From the NCBI GenBank assembly GCA_905215275.1, contig CAJMPE010000003.1, forward strand, positions 1-29,265: a stretch of DNA of 29,265 nt, given 5' to 3'. Both the position numbers and the translations under genes were made by a program. Origin of the DNA: an uncultured bacterium (lineage in GTDB: Bacteria > Actinomycetota > Coriobacteriia > Coriobacteriales > Coriobacteriaceae). Positions 15,353 to 22,700 of the stretch are shown here, piece after piece (the stretch's first letter is position 1; the number at the start of each line of letters is the position of its first letter). The notes below the pieces were generated by a model. That model saw only the letters and a list, made by a program, of their open reading frames with translations, was not told where the DNA came from and did no database searches.

Positions 15353-16270
15353 ATGGATCTGCCCATCAGCTTGCAAGACATCACGTATGCCGAGAACTAT
15401 CTGGCGCAGGGCGACCTGGCTACGGCGACGCCGCTGTTGGAGCGCCTGGTGGAGCTCGCCGAGGAGTATATCGACGCCGAGTGCAAGACGGAGGAGAAGC
15501 GCCAATACTTTAGCTTCGATAGCAAGTTTGAGCGCTTGGCCTATCGTCGCGTGGAGAAGGATCCGCGCGAGCTCGTGCAGGTCGAGGTGCCGTTTGACCG
15601 CCTGTACTCTGACATGGCGTTTGCCTACATTCGCCAGCAGGATTATGTGAGCGCTCGTAATGCCCTGATGCAGGCTGTGCGCTGGGACCCCATGAACTGC
15701 AACTATCGCTTGGACTTGGCCGAGCTGTTCCGTGCACTCGAGGACAAGCAGGAATGGGCATCGCTCTCGTTCTCGGTGCTGGAGCGTGCAAGCGATGGCA
15801 AGTGCGCCGCCCGCGCCTATGCCAACTTGGGCCAGTATTTCCTTGAGCACGAGACCGAGAATGTCTCGGCCGCCGTGGGTTGCGCGCGTCTGGCACTGCG
15901 CTTAGCGCCCAACGATGCGCACACGACGCGCCTGCTCAACAAGATTCATACCACCTATCCGGATGCCGCCGAGGAGAGCGACGAGCACGTGATGGGTGAA
16001 CTGGCCCTGCAAGGCGTGCCGACCTCGCCTTCGGCCGAGATTGCCATCTGCCTGATTATGTGCGCGACCGATGCTGCAAGCGACGGCGACAAGCAGGAGG
16101 CGACGCGCCTGACGGTGCGTGCTCGCGACTTGGTGGGCGAGGAGGCCTGCGCGGCGATTATCAAACTGGTGCGCGAGAGCGACGCCGAGCTCAATGCTGA
16201 GCGCAAGGCAAAGCGCGACGCCGCGGGCTCAAACGTCGATGGGACCGAGGAGGCCAGCGATGCCCAGTAA
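15353..16270 (+). CDS. Tetratricopeptide-repeat-like protein
   Basis: I chose ATG 15353 (305 residues) because GAGGAG (15342-15347) precedes it. The in-frame region upstream encodes nothing conserved and runs into tRNA-Glu flanking sequence. The protein is acidic and almost wholly helical, with no signal peptide or membrane segment. Two or three TPR-like helical hairpins can be read around LYSDMAFAYIRQQDYVSARNALMQAVRWDP, CAARAYANLGQYFLEHET and VGCARLALRLAPNDAHTTRLLN, with the A-P or W-DP ends typical of TPR units. TPR proteins are interaction scaffolds; no partner can be named. The last 11 bp overlap smpB, so the two are translationally coupled, hinting at a link with ribosome rescue or just co-expression. 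Confidence 0.8.
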   Translation: MDLPISLQDITYAENYLAQGDLATATPLLERLVELAEEYIDAECKTEEKRQYFSFDSKFERLAYRRVEKDPRELVQVEVPFDRLYSDMAFAYIRQQDYVSARNALMQAVRWDPMNCNYRLDLAELFRALEDKQEWASLSFSVLERASDGKCAARAYANLGQYFLEHETENVSAAVGCARLALRLAPNDAHTTRLLNKIHTTYPDAAEESDEHVMGELALQGVPTSPSAEIAICLIMCATDAASDGDKQEATRLTVRARDLVGEEACAAIIKLVRESDAELNAERKAKRDAAGSNVDGTEEASDAQ

Positions 16271-16730
16271 GCGCGAGCGCAAGCTCATCTCCAAGAATCG
16301 CTCGGCACACCACGAGTACTTTATCGATGAGACCTTTGAGTGCGGCATTGAGCTGAGCGGCACCGAGGTCAAGTCGATTCGCGAGCGCGCCTGCCAGATC
16401 ACCGATACGTTCGCACTGATTCGTGGCGGCGAGTGCTGGCTCGTGGGCCTGCATATTCACCCTTATAGCCATGGTGGCGTGTGGAACCGCGACCCTGATC
16501 GCCGTCGTCGTCTGCTGCTGCACCGCAAGGAGATTGACTTTCTCGACGGTAAGCTACGTAATCGCGGCTATGCCCTGGTGCCGCTGGAGCTCTACTTTAA
16601 TACCGACGGCCGTGTAAAGCTGCTGCTGGGCCTGGGCCGCGGCAAGAAGCTTTACGACAAGCGCGAGGATATGGCCAAGCGCGATGTCCAGCGCGAGATT
16701 GACCGCGCGCTTAAGGAGCGCAACCGCTAG
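16260..16730 (+). CDS. smpB: SsrA-binding protein SmpB
   Basis: The ATG at 16260 follows GAGGAGG and gives 156 residues, the standard length. The N-terminus KLISKNRSAHHEYFIDETFECGIELSGTEVKSIR and the GRGKKLYDKREDMAKRDVQREIDRALK tail are diagnostic. SmpB binds tmRNA (ssrA) and delivers it to stalled ribosomes; its C-terminal tail senses the empty mRNA channel. No ssrA gene is visible in the following few hundred bases. It overlaps the TPR-like gene by 11 bp. Confidence 0.97.
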   Translation: MPSKRERKLISKNRSAHHEYFIDETFECGIELSGTEVKSIRERACQITDTFALIRGGECWLVGLHIHPYSHGGVWNRDPDRRRRLLLHRKEIDFLDGKLRNRGYALVPLELYFNTDGRVKLLLGLGRGKKLYDKREDMAKRDVQREIDRALKERNR

Positions 16731-16743
16731 GCGCTCTGTACAA

Positions 16744-16808
16744 GTTGCGGTGGAATACGGACTGTTTTGCCTGTTTGAGGGGCTATTCAGTCCCTATTTC
16801 ACCGCAAC
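16744..16808. repeat. Inverted repeat: 21-bp arms, 23-bp loop
   Basis: The left arm 16744-16764 and right arm 16788-16808 are complementary at 19 of 21 positions; the outer nine bases (GTTGCGGTG / CACCGCAAC) match perfectly. The element lies between smpB and its terminator. Its size and arm/loop proportions resemble the other intergenic palindromes of this window, but the sequence is unrelated. Confidence 0.75.
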
Positions 16809-16851
16809 TGCGGGCGTCTCATCTTGCTTGCTGTTTTGACACATATGTCTC

Positions 16852-16885
16852 AAAGGCGGCGTCCGTTATGGGCGCCGCCTTTTTT
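16852..16885 (+). terminator. Intrinsic terminator after smpB
   Basis: AAAGGCGGCG (16852-16861) pairs with CGCCGCCTTT (16873-16882) around an 11-base loop, and a run of six T ends the structure. It would end the TPR-smpB transcript before the flavin reductase gene. Confidence 0.85.
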
Positions 16886-16936
16886 GTGGGTACATACATC
16901 CATAAGGTACCAACCCGGGTTAGGGGAGTGATCGTT

Positions 16937-17440
16937 ATGGACAAAACTGCGTTCTTTACCATGCCGAGTGGTCTGTACGTGGTGAGCGCTGCGGCAGACG
17001 GGCTGCGCGCCGGCTGCGTCATCAACACGGCGGTGCAGGTGACGTCCGCACCGCCGCGCATTTCGGTTGCCGTGAACAAGGACAACGTCACCTCGGGCGT
17101 CATCGCATCGGCCAAAGCGTTCGCGCTGACCGTGATCGATCAGACTGCCGACATGCTCTACATCGGTAACTTTGGGTTCCGCACCAGCAGCGATTATGAC
17201 AAGTTTGCCAAATACGAGACCCGCGAGACGGCTCTGGGCATGCCCTATGTGCCCGAGCACGCGGCGGCCCTGTTTAGCTGCCGCCTGATCGACACTGTGG
17301 ATGTGGGCACGCATCTACTGTTTATCGGCGAGGTTGAGGATGCCGAGCGCCTGAGCGACGAGACGCCGCTCACCTACGATTACTACCATAAGGTCCTGAA
17401 GGGCAAGACGCCTCCGAAGGCCTCGTCCTATCAAGGCTAG
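16937..17440 (+). CDS. Flavin reductase-domain protein (Hrb-type flavoprotein)
   Basis: I chose ATG 16937 (167 residues), preceded by GGGGAG. The longer frame to 16745 runs through the terminator and palindrome. The fold is the FMN-binding split barrel of the flavin reductase-like family: PSGLYVVSAAADGLRAGCVINTAVQVTSAPPRISVAVNKDN is the classical FMN-phosphate-binding region, and NFGFRTSSDYDKF follows. In anaerobes such proteins (flavodomain of high-molecular-weight rubredoxin Hrb, or NADH:rubredoxin oxidoreductase-like) pass electrons from NAD(P)H to rubredoxin or oxygen-reducing partners. The next gene is a rubredoxin 89 bp downstream, making this a split version of Hrb. The protein is cytosolic, with no signal peptide. 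Confidence 0.88.
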   Translation: MDKTAFFTMPSGLYVVSAAADGLRAGCVINTAVQVTSAPPRISVAVNKDNVTSGVIASAKAFALTVIDQTADMLYIGNFGFRTSSDYDKFAKYETRETALGMPYVPEHAAALFSCRLIDTVDVGTHLLFIGEVEDAERLSDETPLTYDYYHKVLKGKTPPKASSYQG

Positions 17441-17457
17441 AAATGTTTTAAAAACAC

Positions 17458-17485
17458 TTGCATTATATTATTGAGAATATATACT
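17458..17485 (+). promoter_or_regulatory. Promoter upstream of the rubredoxin gene
   Basis: TTGCAT (17458-17463) and TATACT (17480-17485) are 16 bp apart in a notably AT-rich island (about 17442-17492) within GC-rich DNA. The rubredoxin can therefore be transcribed apart from the flavin reductase. TTATT...AATAA symmetry flanks the -10 and might be an operator, but I cannot assign a regulator. Confidence 0.65.
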
Positions 17486-17529
17486 AATAAGCGAAGTACA
17501 TCACCAGTCACGTTCGAGAGGAGAACATC

Positions 17530-17673
17530 ATGGCTGAGGAGAAGAAGACGTATAAGTTCGTGTGCGTCGTTTGCGGTTACGAGGTTGAGGTCGATACGCC
17601 CGAGCTGCCCGAGGATTATGTGTGCCCGGTGTGCGGCGTCGGTCCCGATCAGTTTGAGCTCGTCGAGGAGTAA
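17530..17673 (+). CDS. Small rubredoxin
   Basis: This is a 47-residue frame starting with ATG after GAGAGGAG. Two CxxC knuckles, CVVCGYE (12-18) and CPVCGVGPDQFE (32-43), are the iron ligands of a rubredoxin Fe(Cys)4 site; the LPEDYVCPVCG spacing before the second pair is typical. The usual D-P-x-x-G-D segment between the knuckles is shortened to EVEVDTPELPEDY, so this is shorter than the common 52-54 residue form. Rubredoxins are cytosolic one-electron carriers used in oxygen and peroxide detoxification in anaerobes. The preceding flavin reductase gene is its likely partner. The gene has its own promoter and a strong terminator. Confidence 0.93.
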   Translation: MAEEKKTYKFVCVVCGYEVEVDTPELPEDYVCPVCGVGPDQFELVEE

Positions 17674-17715
17674 CTCGTAGACACACGACTTGCAGCAATA
17701 CATAGCTCTGTCCAA

Positions 17716-17752
17716 GGGCCCCGGTCGGTCATCCCGGCCGGGGCCCTTTTCT
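17716..17752 (+). terminator. Intrinsic terminator after the rubredoxin gene
   Basis: GGGCCCCGGTCGG (from 17716) pairs with the complementary CCCGGCCGGGGCCC ending at 17746, around a short loop, and TTTTCTT follows. The stem is very GC-rich, 43 bp after the stop. Confidence 0.9.
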
Positions 17753-17818
17753 TCCGCCCCCCAAGGGATCACGGCTGCTGTTAGCCGATCCTGTCTGTCA
17801 TGAGTCCGGCCGACCTTT

Positions 17819-18116
17819 TGTCTTAACCTGCAACATCTAACGGCTCAAAACGGGTCCACTTGTTACAGATCGAGACAAACCAAAACCATCATTCTCAAAA
17901 TCTCAATCTGTAACATGTGGCGGCTCAAAACGGGTCTATCTGTTACAGATTGAGACAAAAGGTTGGAGCTGAAGAAATGTCTCGATCTGTAACATCTAGA
18001 AGCGGAAATTTGGTCCACTTGTTACAGATCAAGACAAACCAAAACCATCCGGCAGAAGATCTCAATCTGTAACATCTAGATATCAAAAGCGGGTCTAGAT
18101 GTTACAGATCGAGACG
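17819..18116. repeat. Palindromic repeat array A: four 59-bp hairpin units
   Basis: The units are 17819-17877, 17899-17957, 17978-18036 and 18058-18116. Each has a 17-bp left arm like TGTCTCGATCTGTAACA, a 25-bp loop and a 17-bp right arm like TGTTACAGATCGAGACA. Gaps are 21, 20 and 21 bp, so the period is about 80 bp. The loops are partly conserved, starting TCTAG/A and ending near GGTCTACT. Spacers 1 and 3 both start AACCAAAACCATC; spacer 2 starts AAAGGTTGG. The first left arm is degenerate (TGTCTTAACCTGCAACA). The array fills the gap between the rubredoxin terminator and the 3' end of the NRAMP gene; I see no coding region in 17674-18142. Confidence 0.95.
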
Positions 18117-18142
18117 TTTGCCTGGGTGGGCATGCGGCTTCG

Positions 18143-19399
18143 TTACATCCCTGTCAACAACACGACATCGAGAATCGTCACGATGGCACCGATCCCTACG
18201 AGCAGCGCGTTGAGCGGGCGCGAGTTGGCGTATTTGCCCATGACACGGCGTGAACTGGTGAGTCGTATGAGCACAAAGACCGTAATCGGCAGCTGAAGTG
18301 ACAGCAGCGCCTGACTCCAGATGAGACCTTCAAAAGGATTTGGGACGACCAGGCACGCCGCCACTGCACCGACGAAACAGGCTGCCATCCCGATCGAGGA
18401 ATGTCGGTCGTGGATGTCGTATTCCTCGTCGAACATGCCCGCGGTGATGGTGCCCGCCGCCATGCCCGCTGTCACGCTACTCGAGAGACCCGCGAACAGC
18501 AGCGCTACCGCAAAGATGGTCGAGCTCGCCGGGCCCAAGATGGGGGAGAGCGTGGCCGCCGCGACGGCGAGGTCGTCTACGACAATGCCGTGCGCAAAGA
18601 AGGTCGTTGCGGCCAGGATGACCATGGCCGAGTTGATTGCCCAGCCCACGCCCATCGAAAAGAGCGTGTCGAAGAGCTCGTAGCGCAGACGTTCTTCGAT
18701 AACTTGCTCGCCTTGGCCTTCGAAGTGCATGGATTGGATGACCTCGGAGTGCAGGAAGAGGTTGTGGGGCATAACGACCGCGCCTAGGACACTTACGATA
18801 ATCGCAGCCGAGCCGGTGGGCATACTGGGTGTGATCCAGCTTGCGGAGGCCTGCGGCCAGTTGACCTTGACTAGTGCAAGCTCGGCCAAAAACGAGAGTC
18901 CTACCACGCCTACGAAGGCGATGATCCATCGCTCGGCGCGCTTGTAGGAGCTCGTCATGAGCATCGCCATCGATGCTGCCGCCACGATGATGCAGCCCGC
19001 ATGCACGGGCAGCCCAAAGAGCATTTGAAGGGCAATCGCGCCACCCAGGACTTCGGCCATGGCGGTGGCGATGGTCGCGAGATAAGCACTGACGAGTACC
19101 GTGCGTCCAACGAAGCGGGGGAGGTAGCGCGTCGTGGCCTCGGCAAGACAGGCGCCCGTGGCGATACCCAGGTGTGCCGCGTTGTGCTGCAGCACAATGA
19201 GCATAATCGTGGACAGCGTGACGATCCACAGCAGCGCGTAGCCAAACTGCGAGCCCGCGGCCATATTGGAGGCCCAGTTGCCCGGGTCGATAAAGCCGAC
19301 GGTCACAAGCAGCCCGGGGCCGATATGCCGCGCAATGTCTAGGCCTCCGTGACCATCGGTGCGTCGGGAGCCAAAATGATGTTTGAGATGGTTGATCAT
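18143..19399 (-). CDS. mntH: NRAMP-family divalent metal (Mn2+/Fe2+) transporter
   Basis: I chose ATG 19399 (418 residues) because AGGAG lies just upstream of it; the in-frame start at 19435 adds 12 unconserved residues and lacks a binding site. About eleven membrane segments can be read. TM1 has the metal-binding DPGN (38-41, GFIDPGNWASNMAAG), and TM6 carries the matching MPHNLFLHSEV, whose Met contacts soft transition metals. Both signatures are intact. The protein uses the proton gradient to import Mn2+ and, less well, Fe2+. It is convergent with the plus-strand genes on its 3' side, and palindromic repeats lie on both sides (17819-18116 and 19521-19579). Confidence 0.95.
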   Translation of the reverse strand: MINHLKHHFGSRRTDGHGGLDIARHIGPGLLVTVGFIDPGNWASNMAAGSQFGYALLWIVTLSTIMLIVLQHNAAHLGIATGACLAEATTRYLPRFVGRTVLVSAYLATIATAMAEVLGGAIALQMLFGLPVHAGCIIVAAASMAMLMTSSYKRAERWIIAFVGVVGLSFLAELALVKVNWPQASASWITPSMPTGSAAIIVSVLGAVVMPHNLFLHSEVIQSMHFEGQGEQVIEERLRYELFDTLFSMGVGWAINSAMVILAATTFFAHGIVVDDLAVAAATLSPILGPASSTIFAVALLFAGLSSSVTAGMAAGTITAGMFDEEYDIHDRHSSIGMAACFVGAVAACLVVPNPFEGLIWSQALLSLQLPITVFVLIRLTSSRRVMGKYANSRPLNALLVGIGAIVTILDVVLLTGM

Positions 19400-19445
19400 G
19401 GTGCGCTCCTGCGTGCCGTTTGTTTGACGCCGCAAAGGATACCCG

Positions 19446-19477
19446 TTTTAGGCTAAAAAGTTAACCAAGACTAACAA
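19446..19477 (-). promoter_or_regulatory. Promoter and palindromic metalloregulator-type operator of mntH
   Basis: On the minus strand TTGTTA (19477-19472) and TAGCCT (19455-19450), 16 bp apart, can serve as -35 and -10. TTTTAGGCTAAAA (19446-19458) is a perfect 13-bp palindrome with a central base and covers the -10. Its TTAGCCTAA core resembles the centre of DtxR/IdeR/MntR-type boxes, which fits a metal-importer gene repressed by Mn or Fe. The assignment of the regulator is an inference. Confidence 0.6.
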
Positions 19478-19520
19478 AATTGCCGTATTTGAATGGGATG
19501 GTGAAAGGGGATTGCCGAAA

Positions 19521-19579
19521 TGTCTTGATCTGTAACAACTGGGGATGGAAATTGGGTCTTCCTGTTACAGGTTGAGATA
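19521..19579. repeat. Palindromic repeat B: single 59-bp hairpin unit
   Basis: The left arm TGTCTTGATCTGTAACA (19521-19537), 25-bp loop and right arm TGTTACAGGTTGAGATA (19563-19579) follow the same plan and orientation as array A. It lies upstream of both mntH (minus) and gltB (plus). The sequence preceding it ends GCCGAAA, like the spacer before unit 4 of array D. Confidence 0.9.
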
Positions 19580-19661
19580 TTTGAAGCGGTGAGCTTACGG
19601 GCCGAACCTGGGGCCCTTGTTGTCGCCCTTGAGGTCGGCGGCGCCCACTCGTAGGGCGCGC

Positions 19662-19693
19662 GTTACGCGATTGTTTCGAAACGGGTGGGAAAC
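19662..19693. promoter_or_regulatory. Candidate LysR-type operator of gltBD
   Basis: Two staggered sites, GTTAC-N11-GAAAC (19662-19682) and GTTTC-N11-GAAAC (19673-19693), overlap. GTTTCGAAAC (19673-19682) is itself a perfect palindrome. The T-N11-A geometry fits LysR-type regulators, the class to which GltC (activator of glutamate synthase in Bacillus) belongs. It lies 70-100 bp before gltB. Apart from this and hairpin B, I see nothing in the 19400-19762 gap. Confidence 0.4.
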
Positions 19694-19762
19694 ACAACGG
19701 GCCGGCGATGCCCCTAGTATGCCTATTCAACTGACTGACTAAATATCTAGGGGAGGATCGCG

Positions 19763-22700
19763 ATGCAGGCAGATTCCGCTCAGCAGCAGGGCCTTTATCG
19801 CCCCGAATTCGACCACGATGCATGCGGCATCGGCGCGCTCGCCGATATCAACGGTGAGCGCCATCACCAGATTCTGGACGACGCGCTGTCCATTCTGGTC
19901 AACTTGGAGCACCGCGGCGGCACGGGACTCGAGAAGAACACCGGCGACGGCGCTGGCATCCTGTTCCAGGTTCCGCATCACTTTTTCCGTAAAGAGGCTC
20001 AAAAGTGCGGCCAGATTCTGCCGGCAGAAGGCGATTATGGCGTGGCCATGCTGTTCTTCCCGCAGGACGACAGGGGCGTAGAGGATGCCCGCCGCGTGTT
20101 TGAGGAGGGCTGCGCCGAGGCCGGCGTGCCGCTGCTCTTTTGGCGCGAGGTGCCGGTCGACCCGCACGACCTGGGCGAGACGGCCCGCGCCTGCATGCCC
20201 ACTATCCTGCAGGCCTTCCTGGGCCGTCCGGACGACACACCCGCCGGCGATGCCTTTGAGCGCCGCCTGTACGTGTGCCGCCGCACCATCGAGAAAAAGG
20301 CCGACGCCGAGTTCGCCCTGCGCGACAAGATCTTCTACGTGTGCTCCATGAGCTCGCGCACCATCGTGTACAAGGGCATGCTCGTCGCCACGCAGATGCG
20401 CCGCTTCTTCATCGATCTCAACGACGCCGCCGTCAAGACGGCCGTGGCGCTCGTCCACTCGCGCTACTCCACCAACACCACGCCCAGCTGGGAGCGCGCG
20501 CACCCCAACCGCTTTATCATCCACAACGGCGAGATCAACACCCTCAAGGGCAACGTCAACTGGATTCGCGCCCGCGAGCCCAACCTGTACAGCCCCGTGC
20601 TGCAACATGATCTTGAGCGCGTGATGCCCATCATCAACCGCGAGGGTTCCGACTCCGCGATTCTGGACAATGTGCTTGAGTTCCTGGTCATGAACGGTCG
20701 TCCACTCACGCGTGCCGCGTCCATGTTGCTGCCCGAGCCGTGGGACCACAACGACAGCCTGAGTGAGGAGCGCCGCGCCTACGACGCTTACCAGTCCATG
20801 CTCATGGAGCCGTGGGATGGCCCGGCGGCCATCGCCTTTACCGACGGGCGCACCCTGGGCGCCGCCCTCGACCGTAACGGCCTGCGTCCCGCCCGCTACT
20901 ATGTGACGCGCGACGGTCGCTTTATGCTGGCAAGCGAGGTGGGCACCATCGAGGTGAGCCCCGAGAACATCCTGACGAGCGGCTGTCTGGGACCGGGTCA
21001 GATGCTCGAGGTCGACTTTGCCCGCGGGCGTGTCATCTACAACGAAGAGCTGCGCGCCCGTTACGCCAAGGAAAAGCCCTACCGTGATTGGATTGCCGAG
21101 GAGACGCTGACCGTCGACGCGCTCGATAGGCCTGCCACGGCGACGCCGGTCGAGGACGCCGAGGTGCCCGCCGCCGTGCGTATGGCTAAGCTCGGGTATC
21201 ACTGGGATGACGTCGATGAGGTCGTGCGTCCCATGGCCCAGCAGGGCAAGGCCCCGCTCGCCTCGATGGGCATCGATGCGCCGCTGGCCTGCCTGTCCAA
21301 GAAGACACGATCCTTCTACGATTATTTCTATCAGCTGTTCGCCCAGGTCACGAATCCGCCGATCGATGCCCTGCGCGAGCACATGGTCACCTCGACCACG
21401 CTCTATCTGGGCAACCACGGCAACCTGCTCGAGGACTCCCGCACGGCCTGCCAGCTGGTTCGCTTGGAGCGCCCGTTGCTCAACGAGGAGGAGTTCGAGC
21501 GTATCTGCGCCATCGACCGCGTGGGCTTTAAGACCTGCCGTTTCCGTGCCGTCTACCGCCGCGATGCCGGCGAGGGCGCGCTGCAGGCTGCGCTCAAGCA
21601 GCTTGCAGAGGACGTTGAGGCTGCGGTCCGCGACGGCGTGAACATCGTGGTGCTGAGCGATCGTGCCGCTGCGGGCGAGGTGCCCGTGCCGTCGCTGCTC
21701 GCCGTGGGCTGCGTGCACAACCACCTGATCCGCGCTGGCGTGCGTACCTTTGCCGACATCGTGGTGGAGTGCGGCGACGCCGTGTCCCCGCACGACTTTG
21801 CGGCACTGGTGGGCTACTCCGCGAGCGGCATCTATCCGTACAACGCACACGCGTGCATCCGCGATCTGGCGGCACGCGGCGACCTGGATGTGACGGCCGA
21901 GCAGGGCATCGCCAACTACAACAAGGCTGCGACCGCCGGCATCGTCTCCATCATGTCCAAGATGGGCATCTCCACGGTGCAGAGCTACCATTCGGCGCAG
22001 ATCTTCGAGGCCGTGGGCTTTACGCCGGAGTTCGTCAACGCGTACTTCGCCGGCACGGTGAGCCGTGTGGGCGGTATGGGCGTCGAGGACGTCGAGCGCG
22101 AGCAAAACGAGCGCTACGACGCCGCGCTCGCTATCCTTAAGAGCCCGGCTCCCGATCAGCTGCCCACACTGGGTCTGACCAAGTGGCGCCCGCTCGGCGG
22201 CGAGGATCACCTGATTGACCCTCAGACCGTCTACCTGCTGCAGACCGCCTGCCGCGAGGACAGCTACGACACCTTTAAGGAGTACAGCGCCCGCCTGCAC
22301 CGCACCGGCCGTGCCGTGCGCCTGCGCGACTTGCTCGACTTTGATGCCAGCGGCCGCACTCCGGTGGCACTCGACGAGGTCGAGCCCGCGCTCAACATCG
22401 TCCGCCGCTTTAACACCGGCGCCATGTCGTACGGCTCTATTAGCAAAGAGGCGCACGAGTGCATGGCCATCGCCATGAACCGCCTGCATGGCCGTTCCAA
22501 CTCCGGCGAGGGCGGTGAGGACCCGCGTCGCGAGACCCCGCTGGCTAACGGTGACTCCAAGAACTCCGCCATCAAGCAGGTGGCAAGCGCGCGCTTTGGC
22601 GTGACGAGCCGCTACCTGTGCAGCGCCTTCGAGATTCAGATCAAGATGGCCCAGGGCGCCAAGCCCGGCGAGGGTGGCCACCTGCCTGGCAAGAAGGTCT

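Noticed and set aside
16731..16936. tmRNA (ssrA) next to smpB
   Set aside because: The gap is too short and contains only a palindrome and a terminator. No tRNA-like ends or tag-coding sequence were seen.
17819..18116. CRISPR array
   Set aside because: Repeats alternate in orientation as arms of hairpins, the 25-bp loops are conserved rather than unique, spacers recur, and no cas gene is present.
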